A DNA stretch of 64,000 bases from Armillaria gallica (taxonomy: Eukaryota; Basidiomycota; Agaricomycetes; Agaricales; Physalacriaceae). The notes below the pieces were generated by a model. The model was not told where the DNA came from, ran no database searches, and saw only the letters and a program-made list of their open reading frames with translations. The stretch is taken from the NCBI GenBank assembly GCA_037576215.1, contig JBANDB010000012.1, positions 1,984,001 to 2,048,000 on the forward strand, given 5' to 3'. A program made the translations under genes and the position numbers. This document shows positions 23,469 through 35,998 of the stretch, in pieces (position 1 is the stretch's first letter; each line of letters opens with the position of its first letter).

Positions 23469-26400
23469 TCACTCTCCATGGGAGACTCCATCAAGATACG
23501 CCATCCAGTCATACAACCTATAGCAAAAAGTCAGAATCTGAAGCCCAAGCTATAAGCACGAACAAAAATAGACTTACTCATACCCATTCGGAGCATTCGA
23601 CCACATAGCCATGGCATCACCGTCCAGCAGCTCCGGATTTGCCAGAGGATCCCCATGGGTATTCGTCGGAAACGAAAAATCCTGCGGCACGCTGGAAGGT
23701 ACATTCATGTTATACGACACGCCAGCGTTATAAGTCGGAGCAGACGCCGCCCATTGTTGGCTCGGATCCCGAATCTCGTCGGAGAAGCTCACCAACCCGT
23801 GGAGAGGCATCTTCCCCAGGTCAGCGCTATGCATCGGTAAGCCAAAAGATGATCCTGGGAGGTAAAAGGAGGTGCTGAGCCATCAGTAAACATCTGGCTG
23901 GGAGACTGGCGAGGAACGTTCCCAGAGCCGAAAATTGCAAAGTTGGTACTCTCAGCCGCAAATGGGGACATTTCTTCGGTGGATGAGTTGGTTCGAGACC
24001 GACTCGAATCGGTGTCAGAAGCTGTGCTTGTTGTGTCATGATCGCGCGCTCGTTTTTGTGCGGGTGGCGAATCCTGTTCAGGCAACGGCAAGTCGCTAGC
24101 GTCAGCGAGCTGATACATGAAGTCCCTAAGAAAAGGAGGGGTTACTAGACTAATAGCTTCCATTAGTATGTTTTTACCATAATCGTCCCGCTAGATGGTA
24201 ACTGTAGTTTTTAAAATAAGCGGATCGATAGGAACATTGAAACGTATGGTGGACCCGACTTACGTGGATTCCATGTCCTTCATCACTTGCATACACTTAA
24301 AAACATCTTGCATTTCTTTCTTGGGGTTGAGAGCAAGACCTGACTTTTTCCCTCCCCAGATGTTCAGTAACAGGACGATCCCAGCAGCAAAAGCGTCAAG
24401 CTGAGACAAGGACATTAGTTATGACCAGACCTAATCGAATGGACTCTACACACGAGGCATGCATGCTGCGCCCAAAATCCACCTCTTCGTCGTTGTACAT
24501 CTAAAAGATGACTCAGTGAACGAGCGGCGTTGGTGCATATCGCAAGCGACGGGTATTGTAATGGACTCGAGTTTCGTGGAGTTGGTATGAAGGGCCGGTG
24601 TATGAGGATTTGAAGGTGGTAGTACGATGTGTACAGGCATACAGATTGATTGAAGAACAGTTCGTCCTCGCGATGAGGGTCCCACCGAACTGTAGCAAAG
24701 GGTTTCCGCTGAGGAACGGAGGCGACATGCAGGTGGGTACTTACGATGCTCAGGTACCGAGTCTACCCATTTATTCAACGCGGAGTCGAGTTCAGCCACA
24801 ATATGCTGTTCCCACTCTTTGCCAACGAAGCCTAACAGAACCTTCGATTTGTTCGGGCAGTACTGTAGACATCGTTATGCCAACTTGGGAATGAGGACTA
24901 TTTAAACACTCACTATAGTGCGCAAACAGAATCCAAGCAACTGGTTCAATCTCAAAGCTGTATTAAAATAAGCTATTTTAGACGGTATCCCAGGGGGTTG
25001 CTTGAATGCTTTCTCGGGATCAGGATTTTCCCAATACTCATCGTCACATTCGATGAGAAAATCGACATCGATGCTGTAATCGGATGGTAAAAAAGACGTT
25101 GTGCCTCTGACAGGAGACTACTCACTCTTCATCATTGATCCCACTTGGTCGACCCAGTGCACAGCTGGCATCTCGATCCATTGCCACCAGACACCAGAAG
25201 GCCCTTTTCAACATCTCACTTTCCACAGTGGGTGGACCGTTCCGTCTCCTGTGCGCTCCAATATCTTGAGCCAGCCGTAGTCCCATTCCGATTACTGTCC
25301 AGGCAGCCTGTAGAAATATAAGTATTCGTGAAAGAGCCCGATATGAGAAAGAAGACTCCCTGTGGAGAAGACGTGCCAAAGATAAATGATCCAAACAACT
25401 ATAAAATTGTTAACCATCGAAAAATAGGAAAGATAAGGGCCTGACACAATAAAATTGTAGATCATGTATCGCCGGCGGTGCGAGCAGGGATCGCCTTGTA
25501 TTTTGGACTTGATTGAACCATTTCCAACCACTTGACTGCTTTGATTCTTCTCCATCGAGCAATACTCGAGTGTCATCAGATTGTCGCGACGCATTAGCGC
25601 ACACCAATAGCACAACGGCGCCGAACATTTCATCTCTGAGATGGAGTTTATCTTTGACACATCGTCGGAACGTAGGTCCATGGAGACATGGGAATATTAC
25701 GTCGTTCCTCTTAAGAATAAATCGATCAAATCCGCTAGAGATCATCTGGTGGGAACGTGTATGTGCATATGTAGGGGGGCTCTGTGTTGTTCCATTCCCA
25801 CTAGGTAGGCGGTCCGTGAATTCCCCAAACGCAGCTGTTGTATTGAATAGACACTTACAGATCGTCTCGTCCTGAACTCTGGGCGCATTGCATCGAAAAG
25901 ACTTGGTGGGAGCCATGAGTCTGCAGAGCTCACATATCCGTGTTTGACATCCATGACTGTTTGAATGAGCTGAACGCTGCTGGATTTGCCAAAAATCGGT
26001 ATATCGAGTCGTCTCGCACTTCAAGTCGTTGAAAGTCATCCGAGAGTGTCAGAAAATCTTCACACTCTTCCTGCTTTATGTTTGACACATCGCTAGGTAA
26101 ATTCGGAGAGCGCCCGGTGGCAGCCAGCTCTTTCAGAGGCATGAGCGGTGAGGTTGTGGTGTGCGTGGGAAGTGCGGATGTGGAGGAAAGCCCATCGAAA
26201 CGCGAAGAAGCACGTCGTGAATCTTCTCCCTCGTGAACAAACTAAGACCGAATGAGCGACGAATGGATATGAAGCATTCCTAAACTCACATTGCTCATTG
26301 CATTGTTATCCGGTCTCGGCATCCTTTTATCCGCCGGGGACTCGACATTTCTTGTTACAAGTCGCGTTTGACAGGGAGAACGTTGAAAAGTTGAGAAAAG

Positions 26401-26764
26401 ACTTACCCCCTGGGTACTGTGCGTTTCTATGTGGTAACATTAAGTCCTCGTTATACTTCGAAGGAAGAAGACGCACTTGTGCTGCTTCAAGGTACGTGCA
26501 ATCCGCATCGTACAGTTTACAATTGGAGCACCGGTCGCTTCCATCCATTTTTACGCCATCGCCTGATAATTTACATTATAAATTGAGGTATTCAGACAAG
26601 ATTTTGTGTAGCCATACAGCGTACTAAAAATAAGAAGTGTCAAGAGTCATTGATGGGAATGACAGTCGAGGAAATCTGGGCGTACTTTTCTTGCGTCGAC
26701 AAAAATCGCACGCTCTGTGTAATCGCCTCTTCTTGTAGATGTAGTCGTCCTCGTTTCCCGACAT
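23469..26764 (-). CDS. Zn2Cys6 transcription factor with fungal_trans domain
   Basis: Nuclear DNA-binding regulator. The ATG at 26764 gives MSGNEDDYIYKKRRLHRACD. The zinc cluster CDFC..KKIRC..CSNC..C is assembled from exon 1 (26686-26764), a 6-nt exon (26618-26623) and exon 3 (from 26562). Downstream exons carry the fungal_trans region: FPCLHGPTFRRCVKDKLHLR, the AAWTVIGMGLRLAQDIGAHR helix, MDRDASCALGRPSGI, DVDFLIECDDEYWE and FFNQSVCLYTSYYHLQILIH. The last exon (23469-23517) adds LYDWMAYLDGV after AMWSNAPNGYE. In the GKSS region the frame breaks: CGATTTTTGGC would need one more T to read RFFGKSS (near 25990). Another frame change near 23860 may be an unseen intron. Target genes are unknown. 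Confidence 0.85.
26618..26623 (-). other. 6-nt micro-exon in the zinc cluster
   Basis: On the minus strand, TACGCT lies between an intron of 62 nt (26624-26685, GTACGC...TTTTTAG) and one of 55 nt (26563-26617, GTATGG...ATCAG). Exon 1 ends AAG AAA A and exon 3 starts GC GAT GGC. Joined, they read AAA ATA CGC TGC GAT GGC, which is KIRCDG and the canonical third cysteine. Without it the join reads KKSDG and the cluster loses a zinc ligand. Confidence 0.8.
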
Positions 26765-27146
26765 GGGGTCAGTATGAGAAATGCACAGCGCAGTGCAGTG
26801 CCGGACGCCGTCATCGTTTGCCGCAAAAGCCAATGACGCCACGTGAAACCGAGGGAAGTTTCGGGCCGGGTCGGATTCTTCGTTGTACGGGATAAGTACT
26901 CTGCCAGTCGTAGTCTATCTTCTGAGTAGTTTTTTTTATGATTCTCATTCCGGGGAAAAGTAGTTTGAAAATACACACGGGCCCCGCAAATTCGAAGAAA
27001 AATCAGAAAATGAGTATAAATTCCCAAACTAGTAAATTTGATTTGGCCCCTACCAATTTCGAGCTCTTCCTACTGCGTCGACCAGGGATCGACCGTGCTC
27101 CTGCTTCCAGTCACGTCGCAGCGGGTCGCTTCTTCTACCATTCTCT

Positions 27147-30117
27147 ATGCATTGCAGACGACACGCTTTCCCCAGTGTCTGTCGAAAATGCATACAGACT
27201 CGACAGTCGTCGACTGCAGCTAAGCTGAAAGTTCGTCGTATCCCGTTATACTCTATCAGGGCACGACCTCATTTATTCTACTTAGGACACAAAATGGGAT
27301 ACCGCTTCTTCGACTACCAGCATTCATAGGTCCTCGCCATCGCCTCTGATGAGGAAATGGGCATCCCGCGAGCCACCATTACCACCCACCGCGTCCGGCT
27401 CGTCTTCACTGGGTGCCTCGAAATGGGCTAGGCCACCTCAGCCACCACCGACGTCAGGATATGTTCGTGGTGATGTGAGGGCTCCTGTCGATTGGATGAG
27501 ACGTATTCCTAGCAAACCGTCAGAAAGTGTCACTGTTCAGCCAACTATCCAGCCAACGACTGTTCAGGCGCGGACGGCGGTGAAACCCTTGTCGACTGTC
27601 GGTCAGCGCCAGCGGGATCTAGGACGTGGAATAGAACGAGGACTTGCCCCTCATCAGCTCCCCAAAAAGCCAGCAATAGGTCCGGACACACGAAAGCGAG
27701 ATTCCCCGCAAAGCAAGCCTCCGGCGGCAGCATCTAAAGCCAAGGTTGAAGCGAAGCTTGATGAAACTGTTATAGAAGAAGAGGAGGATGCTTCGGAGGT
27801 GAGATATGAGCCGGACGTTGACGAGGGGGCCGGTCTTAAAGATCAGGAACGATGGCGGAGCAAGCATCAACGGCACGGAGAGCGGGGATCTATACTGAAA
27901 ACAATGGGCTATACTCGGCCTACTACCACTGAACAACGCTCCACATCAGAAGTCAAGATTCTTAAAAAGAGACCGCGGAAAGCGATCGTCGAGAAACGTG
28001 TTTCTCCGGACATTTATATTCCTAACATGATATCCGTCGGCTCTTTATCCCAGCTGTTGGACGTTCGACTAAGTAAGTTGCATCCACATGCCTTGAAGGA
28101 CAGCCTCATTCATCCATCTTTTCAGCAACATTGCAACGAGCTATGCGAAGAGCTGGAATGGAGGATCAGATGTCTTATGATCATGGTATGCTGCATCAGG
28201 GTCTTTATCCATTATTCTAACAAATGAGTGCCATAGTTCTCACCGCTGACTATGCTGTTCTACTGGCGGAGGAATTCGGACGGAATCCAATTGTCGACGA
28301 TGAGCTCGCCTTCAATCTCTACCAAGCCCCTCCACATCCCGATCCGAGCTCTCTGCCCATCCGTCCACCGGTCATCACCATCATGGGTCATGTCGACCAC
28401 GGAAAAACGACTCTCCTTGATACCCTACGTTCCACATCTGTCGCCAAAGGTGAAGCGGGTGGTATTACCCAGCATATTGGTGCTTTTTCCGTTCCTGTTC
28501 CCGGTACAAAAGACACTATCACGTTCCTCGACACTCCTGGTCATGCAGCATTCTCTGCAATGCGTGCTCGTGGTGCCCGTGTGACTGACATCGTCGTCTT
28601 AGTCGTAGCCGCCGATGACGGTATAATGCCACAGACGAAGGAAGTCATCGGACTAATACAGAAAGAAAAAGGCAATATTCCTGTCGTCGTTGCGATCAAT
28701 AAAGTCGACAAACCTGGTGCCGATGTCGAGGCTGTTCAAAAGGCATTGTTGGCAGCAGACGTGCAGCTAGAGGAATTTGGCGGAGATGTCCCATCGGTGG
28801 AGGTGTCTGGGTTGACTGGAAAGGGTTTACCTACTCTCGTGGAAACGTTGTCTGCCATGGCAGAGATGCAAGAACTTCGTGCCGAGCGAGATGGTCCCGT
28901 ACATGGATATGTTCTCGAATCACAGGTGCAGAAAGGGCTCGGGTGAGTCTATTGTTTCCATCGTAAGCTATAGTCATATTCAATGCTTTCTCAAGTGCTG
29001 TGGCCACAGTTCTGGTGCTTCGGGGATGCTTGAAGCCGGGTGCTCATATCCTAGCTGGGCTTAGTCAAAGCAAAGTACGAGTTATGTCTGACTCAACAGG
29101 AAAGGTTGTTAAAGCCGCATACCCTGGCATGGCTGTGATCGTGTCTGGCTGGAAAACAATTCCGAACGCAGGAGATGAAGTACTTCAGGGCTCTGAGAGC
29201 GATGTGAAGAAGGCTTTGGCCAATAGAGTTAGGCAGGCGGAAATTGAAGCGTCGTTGAAAGACGTCGAGGCCATTAATAAGGCCAGGAGAGAGGAGCGGG
29301 AGCGGAGGGAAGAGGAGGAAGCTGCCGCGGAAGCGGAAGAGGCGGCGAAAGAGCAGAAACCTATTGAGACAGGACCAAGGGAGCTGAAGTTGGTCATCAA
29401 GGCAGATGTTAGTGGTAGTGCGGAAGCAGTAGTTGGCGCCATCCACGGGATTGGGAATGATGTTGCAATAAGCCGTGTCATCTCTTCTTCCGTTGGCGAC
29501 GTATCAGAGTCGGATATCATGATGGCGAAGGCTGCGGGAGGTATGCCATTTCATTTTCACTTGTTTGTTGTTTGGTCTTTTCTGATGCTCATCCTGTAGG
29601 CACTGTTGTTGCATTTTCGGTCAAAGTGCCCAAGCCTATCGAGGCCATCGCCATCCAAAATCAAGTTCCGATCTGCTCCTCAGGAATTATTTATCGATTG
29701 GTAGATGATATCACGGCGCGTGTCGTAGATCTGTTACCCAAGATTTATGAGACCAGGGTTACTGGCGAGGCGACTGTTTTGCAGCTTTTCGACATATCGC
29801 TGAAGGGCGGGGTGACGAGGAAGGTTGCTGGATCTCGTGTAATTAGTGGGTTGGTGGAGAAGAATAAAACGGCCAAGGTGGTAAGGAATGGAAAAGTTAT
29901 CCACGAAGGTCAGCTTGATGTCTTTTTAATTTTTATTTACGTGCAATTGCTCATGTACTTTTAGGGACCGTGGACACAATGCGGATAATGAAAAAGGAGG
30001 TCACGGAAATCCGTAAGGGAACGGAATGTGGACTGGGTCTTTCAGGATACTCAGATCTCTTGCCGGGAGACACGATTCAGACGTATGAGACCATAGAGAA
30101 ACCAGGCGTATTATAAT
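27147..30117 (+). CDS. IFM1: Mitochondrial translation initiation factor IF-2
   Basis: GTPase that brings initiator tRNA to the mitochondrial small ribosomal subunit. Exon 1 (27147-27230) encodes an Arg/Ser-rich presequence, [20 protein letters not shown]; the intron 27231-27285 starts with the weak donor GTTCGT. Exon 2 begins at 27286 in frame. The IF2 N-domain ([14 protein letters not shown], then [30 protein letters not shown]) is joined over two introns. G motifs are GHVDHGKT near 28386, [18 protein letters not shown] and NKVD. Domain II, the charged [18 protein letters not shown] linker, the IF2 fold and the C-terminal [17 protein letters not shown] complete it. The upstream neighbour, the Zn2Cys6 gene, is divergent, with 383 bases between the two ATGs. 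Confidence 0.93.
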
Positions 30118-30222
30118 GTCTATGGTAGGGGCCTTGTGCTATTATTCACGAGCTTAGAAGAATATTTTATTATAGATCTACATCTATTACGAATACAGCT
30201 AACTCATCCCGCCATGAAGGAT

Positions 30223-31641
30223 TCACCCTGCCCTCACTTGATTCGATGCATCTAGAATGATTTCCTTGCCACCGATGGTCCCGGTTCGACCACCCACCCC
30301 GAAAGTAACGGCGTAATTGCCGATTTTTATTAGCTCACTTTTCTCCAGGACAGGCCAGCTTCGACGGTCCTCTTTCTGAAGGTGGAGCTCAACCTAGAAA
30401 GCGAGAATCAATCCCGTAAAGGAGGCGTTAAGTAGTTCAGGACGGACCTTGGTTCCCATGATTTGGAAGGTAGACGTGTCAGCGTTTATCGGACCCACAA
30501 GATCGATGGTGCGAGTGAATCTCTTCGTATCTTGGAACAAGATATCAAGGATCACCTGTGAACGCTTGATCAGTCTAGAGCGATCTGGATTAGACTACCA
30601 GATATACTTTGTCACATTCAAACTTGATGGAGGTCTTGTCTTTATCGGCTTTCTTGGCGTAGATGGAGACATGCACCTTGTCTAGAGTCTGATAGTGCTC
30701 TATACGGCACTCTGTTTGAGTCTGTGTTTGAAGCAGCATGAAGTCCAATATGTTGCTAGCCAAAAGGATATAACGCACTGGTCCGGGGGCTGCTTTAACG
30801 GCAAAAACGTGGCGACCAGTCTTGCACCCTTCAATCTTGAGAAACTCGTCGAACTCGAGGACGCGACGTTTGCAGCAGAGATAACCCTAATTTAAAGAGA
30901 TGATTCTCAGAAGTGCTTCGCCAGAATGTAAGTAATATACCTTGCTGCCTTCTCTGAATATCGGCTATGACGCGAACAAGTCAGTCAGGTAATCGCAGAT
31001 TTAGCGGCCAACGAACTGGAGAAGGGTGGTATACGCAGACGGTCCCCTCGCCATCGCCGAGTCTGTTGAGTTCATCGCTCGCAAAGACTTTACCGCAACC
31101 TTTCCTCAAACACTTCGTTCCGACTGCGACTGGTATGGAAAGATCGTCCTCTTCTTCGATGGCTGGCGGAGGGGGTTCTGTGGGAGCAATAGGCTGAGAA
31201 ACAGGCGGTTTCGATTCCGACTGAGATGAGGTATTAGTGAGCACCGCTTCCGAGGTATACACCTCCTTGCCATCCTCGGAAACTGATACGGCGAGGTTAT
31301 TGGGGTTGTTGGGCGCCTTTGAGGGTTCAACTTTTGGCGCGTCGTTGGTGTGGCGTTCGGTTTTCATACAACCCTAGTAGATGCTTAAATTTTGCGTACG
31401 TTTCAGAAGCTGCATTCATACATACAGAAATCTTCATGAATTCATCGAATTCTAGCACAGGCTTGTTGACATCAGAACAGCACGACCACGACTTGAGCCC
31501 TTCATGGAATACCTAATCTTCATTAGATTACTGGTTGCAAAAAATGTATTGACTCACCGGGGCACCCGGATGGAATATGCACTCTTGATTGCTATCTTCG
31601 GTAAACTCTTTATTGCAACCTTTTCTCGTGCAACGAGGCAT
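30223..31641 (-). CDS. CHORD and CS domain protein, Hsp90 co-chaperone type
   Basis: Homologue of CHORDC1/Rar1 proteins, zinc-binding adaptors that work with Hsp90 and Sgt1; cytosolic. The ATG at 31641 starts directly in CHORD-I: MPRCTRKGCNKEFTED..., then [20 protein letters not shown] across an intron and VLEFDEFMKI. A Pro/Ser/Glu linker leads to CHORD-II: KCLRKGCGKVFASDE..., CVYHPSPV, FREGSKGYLCC and VLEFDEFLKIEGCKTGRH. The CS (p23-like) domain follows: VHVSIYAKKADKDKTSIKF, then GPINADTSTFQIMGTKVEL, ending KEIILDASNQVRAG and TGA. At least four short introns are needed. It converges on the IF-2 gene, with about 105 bases between stops. Confidence 0.93.
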
Positions 31642-31965
31642 TTTGAGGCAATAAGTTGAGAGAGAATAAGTTGCTTTTCTACCCTGAATGAGGACAGAAC
31701 GTTGTTGGACGGAAAATGGCACGATGAGCTAAAGTAAAAGTAAAAGTGAGGATGATTCTCGAAAGTTCGATGACGTAAGCGGCCCTCTGAAGAGGAAATT
31801 TCAAATCTGAACAGTATATTTTTTGTTAAGTATAAGTACACTGATACAGCATCAGAGATAGATTCTGTGTGGTGAGGGGTCCTGTACAAGTGTTCTGTGT
31901 TTATAACTTGCCTTAGAACAATAAGCATAGATCGAATAGAGAAGGGGTCATAAAGCAAGAGTAAA

Positions 31966-33229
31966 ATACTAGGATGTCGAATCGGGAGTCATCTCAGAAA
32001 AATGCGGAGGTCCCATGGACTGAGGCATTAACGTGCCGTCGAGGCAGATACGACGATCTTTGTGAAGCGCACTGGTTCTGCCGATTAAGTTGTACATATT
32101 GGAGATCATGTAAAACGTTTCGCGGCTCGGTCCTTCCCGCATCTGCATCAGTCCGTAGAGCGCAGACAAGAATAAACCGGAAGAGAAGTCGTCCGTGCCA
32201 CAACTGCCGGGGTTGCTTCGCGTTCGCGGTAGTCATTGTTCGTTCCACGGTAGCCTGAGACGAAGGGTAAGTCACAATGCTTTAGTACTGCCTCGGTTTG
32301 GGAACACATGGAAATGTGAAATAAAGAATTGCACAGATTGAACCGAGTCCCCAGAGGGAACGAAGGGAATCCGAAATGTTACCGATGAGTAATGCGCTAG
32401 TCAACGTGTATAAGGTCCGAAATGCGACCAGCCACAGGACACTTTCCTGGACATCCTGGACATGGCGTATAGCCCTAGATCTTTCTCCCTGAGATGAAAG
32501 AAGGTTCAGTGTGTAAAATGGCCTTACATTCCAAGTGATACATGTTTGCAACTCCGTAATTATGATCGAACGAGGTTCCAGGACGTTGCATGCCGAGAGC
32601 ATGGCGCACACAGAATGATTGCATCAACTTGCGTATGTCAACACGGTGCATCGCGGATAAACCTGTGAAAAAGTACCGTGCTCTGACAAGGAGTCGTCAA
32701 AGACTACTCCGATAGTCAGACTCTCACGAAAGATCTGTGGGATCCCACCCGAATTCGTTTCGGTTGGCGAAATGAAAGATTGATTTCTCATGGTGGCTAA
32801 TGACCGAACGTCGCCTGAGAGCCCAATACACAGAGCTAGCTAGTGCCATAGATATAACATTAATATTTCGTAGACACGTTGATAAAAGGTTCGTCGGGAA
32901 TCGGTCCGCGTGTGAAAGAGACTGACGGCATCAAATGAATAGACATGAAAGCACGGTTTTCGGACGTCCATATCAGACAAGGAGAGTGAAAAAGAACGAG
33001 ACGTTGTTCAGGCGCTTTCATGTTCACAAGTGAGCGACCTTCGTGAACTTTCCGATTCGATGCCAAGCACAAGGGCCATGAAGAAGAGCTGTGTGCATAC
33101 GAGGTCTTCGGATGACGTGGATCTGAACAAAGACCGGATTACCACATGATAGTTGATATGGACAGTCACATCAACTATCGGAATTCGGGCGGTATCAGAG
33201 GCGAGGTCTGTCTGTAGTACGAAATTCAT
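31966..33229 (-). CDS. Uncertain minus-strand gene or remnant
   Basis: I do not recognise a family. The ATG at 33229 opens a frame of 73 codons (MNFVLQTDLASDTARIPIVD...) containing TQLFFMALVLGI. Other pieces are MRNQSFISPTETNSGGIPQI near 32790, SIIITELQTCITW near 32560, and a hydrophobic piece near 32300-32450 (LWLVAFRTLYTLTSALLIG, then LGSICAILYFTFPC). GTAAGG and GTTTAT donors could join some of them. The pieces suggest a multi-pass membrane protein, intact or decayed, but no complete model could be made. A perfect 10-bp inverted repeat sits at 33148-33179. Confidence 0.3.
33148..33179. repeat. Perfect inverted repeat, 10-bp arms
   Basis: GATAGTTGAT at 33148-33157 and ATCAACTATC at 33170-33179 are exact reverse complements with a 12-base loop. 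It lies inside the uncertain minus-strand locus. Function unknown; chance occurrence in 64 kb is unlikely but possible. Confidence 0.6.
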
Positions 33230-33314
33230 GTTCGCCTAACATATTATTAGTACAAAGAAGAGCCTGGAGTTATAAAGCAAACGATACCACAGTTATTTGG
33301 GATCTGAAGAATGG

Positions 33315-34725
33315 CTATGAGCTACTGTAAGCTTCCCAAACTAAGAACCCCACGCCCCATGGTCCAACACGACCCAAAGTCCTCAGCATGGTATTGAGAC
33401 GACGCTGGGAAGGACTGAACGAATGAGCGTGGTCCACCACTTTGTACGGATTGCGGAAGAAATAAACGAGACCCTCTTCGCGAAATTTGTTCAAGAGAGC
33501 TATGAGTGGTGAATGTTTCCCACCAACATGGTCAGATGAGATACGATCCAGTTGTACGGTCCGCCGTGCAACGTCCCAAGGTCGTCCAACAAATTCATAA
33601 GCTAAACCGGCTACAACCTGAAAAAAATTCATGAACTTCAATTTGATTGAGAGTAACGGGCAGTATACCCCTCCAGTAACAAGCGTGACACCGTGGATAG
33701 TCCGAGGAAACTGCCTCGCAAGTGAATCTTTCCGTTTCTCGCTCAGCGACTCTATCGCAAGTTTAGAAGCGATCAGGTCATGTGCGGCTTCTTTGGTTGA
33801 AAGGGAAATGCGTCGAGTGATTTCGAAAATCGAGAAAAATACTGCGAACCCTGTGAAGATGAGTTAGTGAAACAGTCATCGTCAGAAAAACGACCTCAAC
33901 GACCTACCGCACATGTCCTTAGCGCATCCCCAGCCCCAACCATCCCACCCGCGCCCCGCCATGTCACCTACTTCTCTCATCCAACTTCTAACCTCACGAA
34001 TCTCTTCTATATTCTGTACTCTGGAAGCTGAGGGATTCGACTGCGTGCCTCGGAATACTTCCTTCCACGCATGCGACCACGAATGATAGACGGTTCCGCC
34101 TTCCAGTAGGAGCCGAACATTTTCCGCGGGGGCAGCGACTACAGCCTGAGCGCCCCCTGCAATTGCCCCCGAGAGCGCTGAATACATAATTGGATGAGGG
34201 CCAAGGTACGGTTCGAGGGTCGCAGAAGCTTCCGCATAAGTCATCCAGAGAACGGTACCTAGGACTGCATTCACCATCATAGGTGGTATGAAATGTTTAG
34301 GTATCACCAGGAACTGAACGGTATCATTATAGAGTTAAATGCAATCAACGTTATAGTTATTGGTTACTCACTCCCTGGTCCTTGACCAACGTCGACATGA
34401 ATCGGTGATTGAGAGACAAGCCATGCTTCTCTGCCAATCCTCTTAAAGTTTGCCATCCGGAGACTGAGAATGAAATTGCCACGTATTCTATAGAAGATGG
34501 GGAGATTTACGCTACCTTTTGAAGGTCGAAATAGTCTTACGGGTCTTGAAAAGTATAGAGCTAGACTCCTCGTAGCTGTACGGGCCAACGCTGCTTGCAA
34601 ATTACCCTGGGGTTCCTCTAGAATTCGAAGGACAGTCAGATATGAAGGAAATGAAATCGAGAAATACGCCACGAACTGTTGGAGGCGACGTCTGTTTGCT
34701 CCTTGACAGGATCAATTTTGACCAT
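33315..34725 (-). CDS. Mitochondrial carrier-like membrane protein
   Basis: Probable inner-membrane transporter of the mitochondrial carrier (SLC25) type; substrate unknown. The chosen ATG at 34725 gives MVKIDPVKEQTDVASNS, though the join to the next exon is not certain. Then come GNLQAALARTATRSLALYFS, HFIPPMMVNAVLGTVLWMTY, and SALSGAIAGGAQAVVAAPAENVR, which has the carrier motif P-x-E-x-x-R. A Trp/Gly-rich loop (RGWDGWGWG) is followed by FAVFFSIFEITRRISL and VTGGVVAGLAYEFVGRPWDVARR, with a second carrier motif P-x-D-x-x-R. The end is VGPWGVGFLVWEAYSSS. Only two of the usual three signature motifs are clear, as in other divergent fungal members. Confidence 0.7.
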
Positions 34726-35980
34726 GAACAGATATCGATCATGCAAGGTCAATTTATGTCCCTGTAGAGCCCACAGGCCTGAACTTGGCGCCTGAAAATG
34801 GGCAGGAGAGCTTCAAGATTATTACGGCACACAAATCCGGCAAGTCATTGTCTTTGGAAACAAATAAAGAATGCCGAATTTGAAATCGCGCCGTTGATGT
34901 CAACATCCTGCGGTACCGTTTTCTTCCGCGGCCGTCTATGCCTGGTACCTCGTACTACTTACTTGAAAGATGATCCTGTATCATGTAGTTTTGGTGAAAG
35001 GGACCCTCCCCGAGCCCGATTCTTCCTGCCGCGGCTTGCTATCCCACTCTCAGCACCGTAAATTTGAAATCTTCTTAAGATTTCGAAACAACCGATAGAT
35101 CTTTCGCTCCTTGTGGTTGGCACTCTTCTATACTTCACACTTTTGACAAACTGAAGACTTCCGGTTATTCGCTGTGCCGCTTCTTTCTGGCCTTCGAATG
35201 CCTATCTAGAAGTTCCTCCTGCCTAATCACACCCAGCGCTGGCTGCAGTGGGTACTACTTTTGGTCAAATACCCCAAATCGCATGATGCTGCCATCGGAC
35301 CATCCCGCCGCATCTCCATGGGGAGCATTCTGTATAGTAGGTCAAATTTCCCCAGGACATTTGAACTGCGAGGAGCTGAGTTTTTACTCATTGAGACAGT
35401 CAGGGTCAGTAAACCATGAACCCTGTCTCGCCACCTGTGGTGGACCACATGCCAATTCAATGAAATGACTGGCTGATTAAGTTCCATATCTTCCTGGGAC
35501 TATACGCGGACAGGTCCGACATAATTGGATATCTGTCGAGAATCCTGGGGCTGAACTTTAACATCCACGACAGCCACGATCGTGCGACTCGCGTAATACG
35601 TTAATATTTTGATTCCTGTTTCTCGGAATGGCTGTAAACTGCCTGAGTGTGGCTACGGAAATCTGCACATGGTCTTGAGCTTGTCTTGAATCAATGATGG
35701 GTTACTACCGAGTGGGGAAATGTGATACATAGTGTTGGATTTTCCAGATCAGAAATTCGTGCAATGACAAGAGGGGCAACCGCGTATAATAATAATGCCT
35801 GATGATCTCCAATCTACGTAGTGCAAATCTGATAAGCGTGACAAGTGCGCGAAGGAAATATTATGTGAGAGTGGAATGTAACGAAAACTTGTGCTAGTGG
35901 TACAATGTATATATGCCTGAGATAAACCCATGATAACCCATCAGAAAAAATCCATGCCAGAGTCCCAGAGACAAAATCCA
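34726..35980. other. No gene seen
   Basis: Only short open frames without family features. A small hairpin (GAAATCTT, loop CTT, AAGATTTC) is at 35066-35084. Confidence 0.5.
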
Positions 35981-35998
35981 GAGAATCCAAATGCGTAG

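Noticed and set aside
26401..26470. A second micro-exon (10 nt, TACCCAGGGG) downstream of the zinc cluster
   Set aside because: The donor and acceptor look usable, but the phase does not connect to the next conserved segment, so I could not support it.
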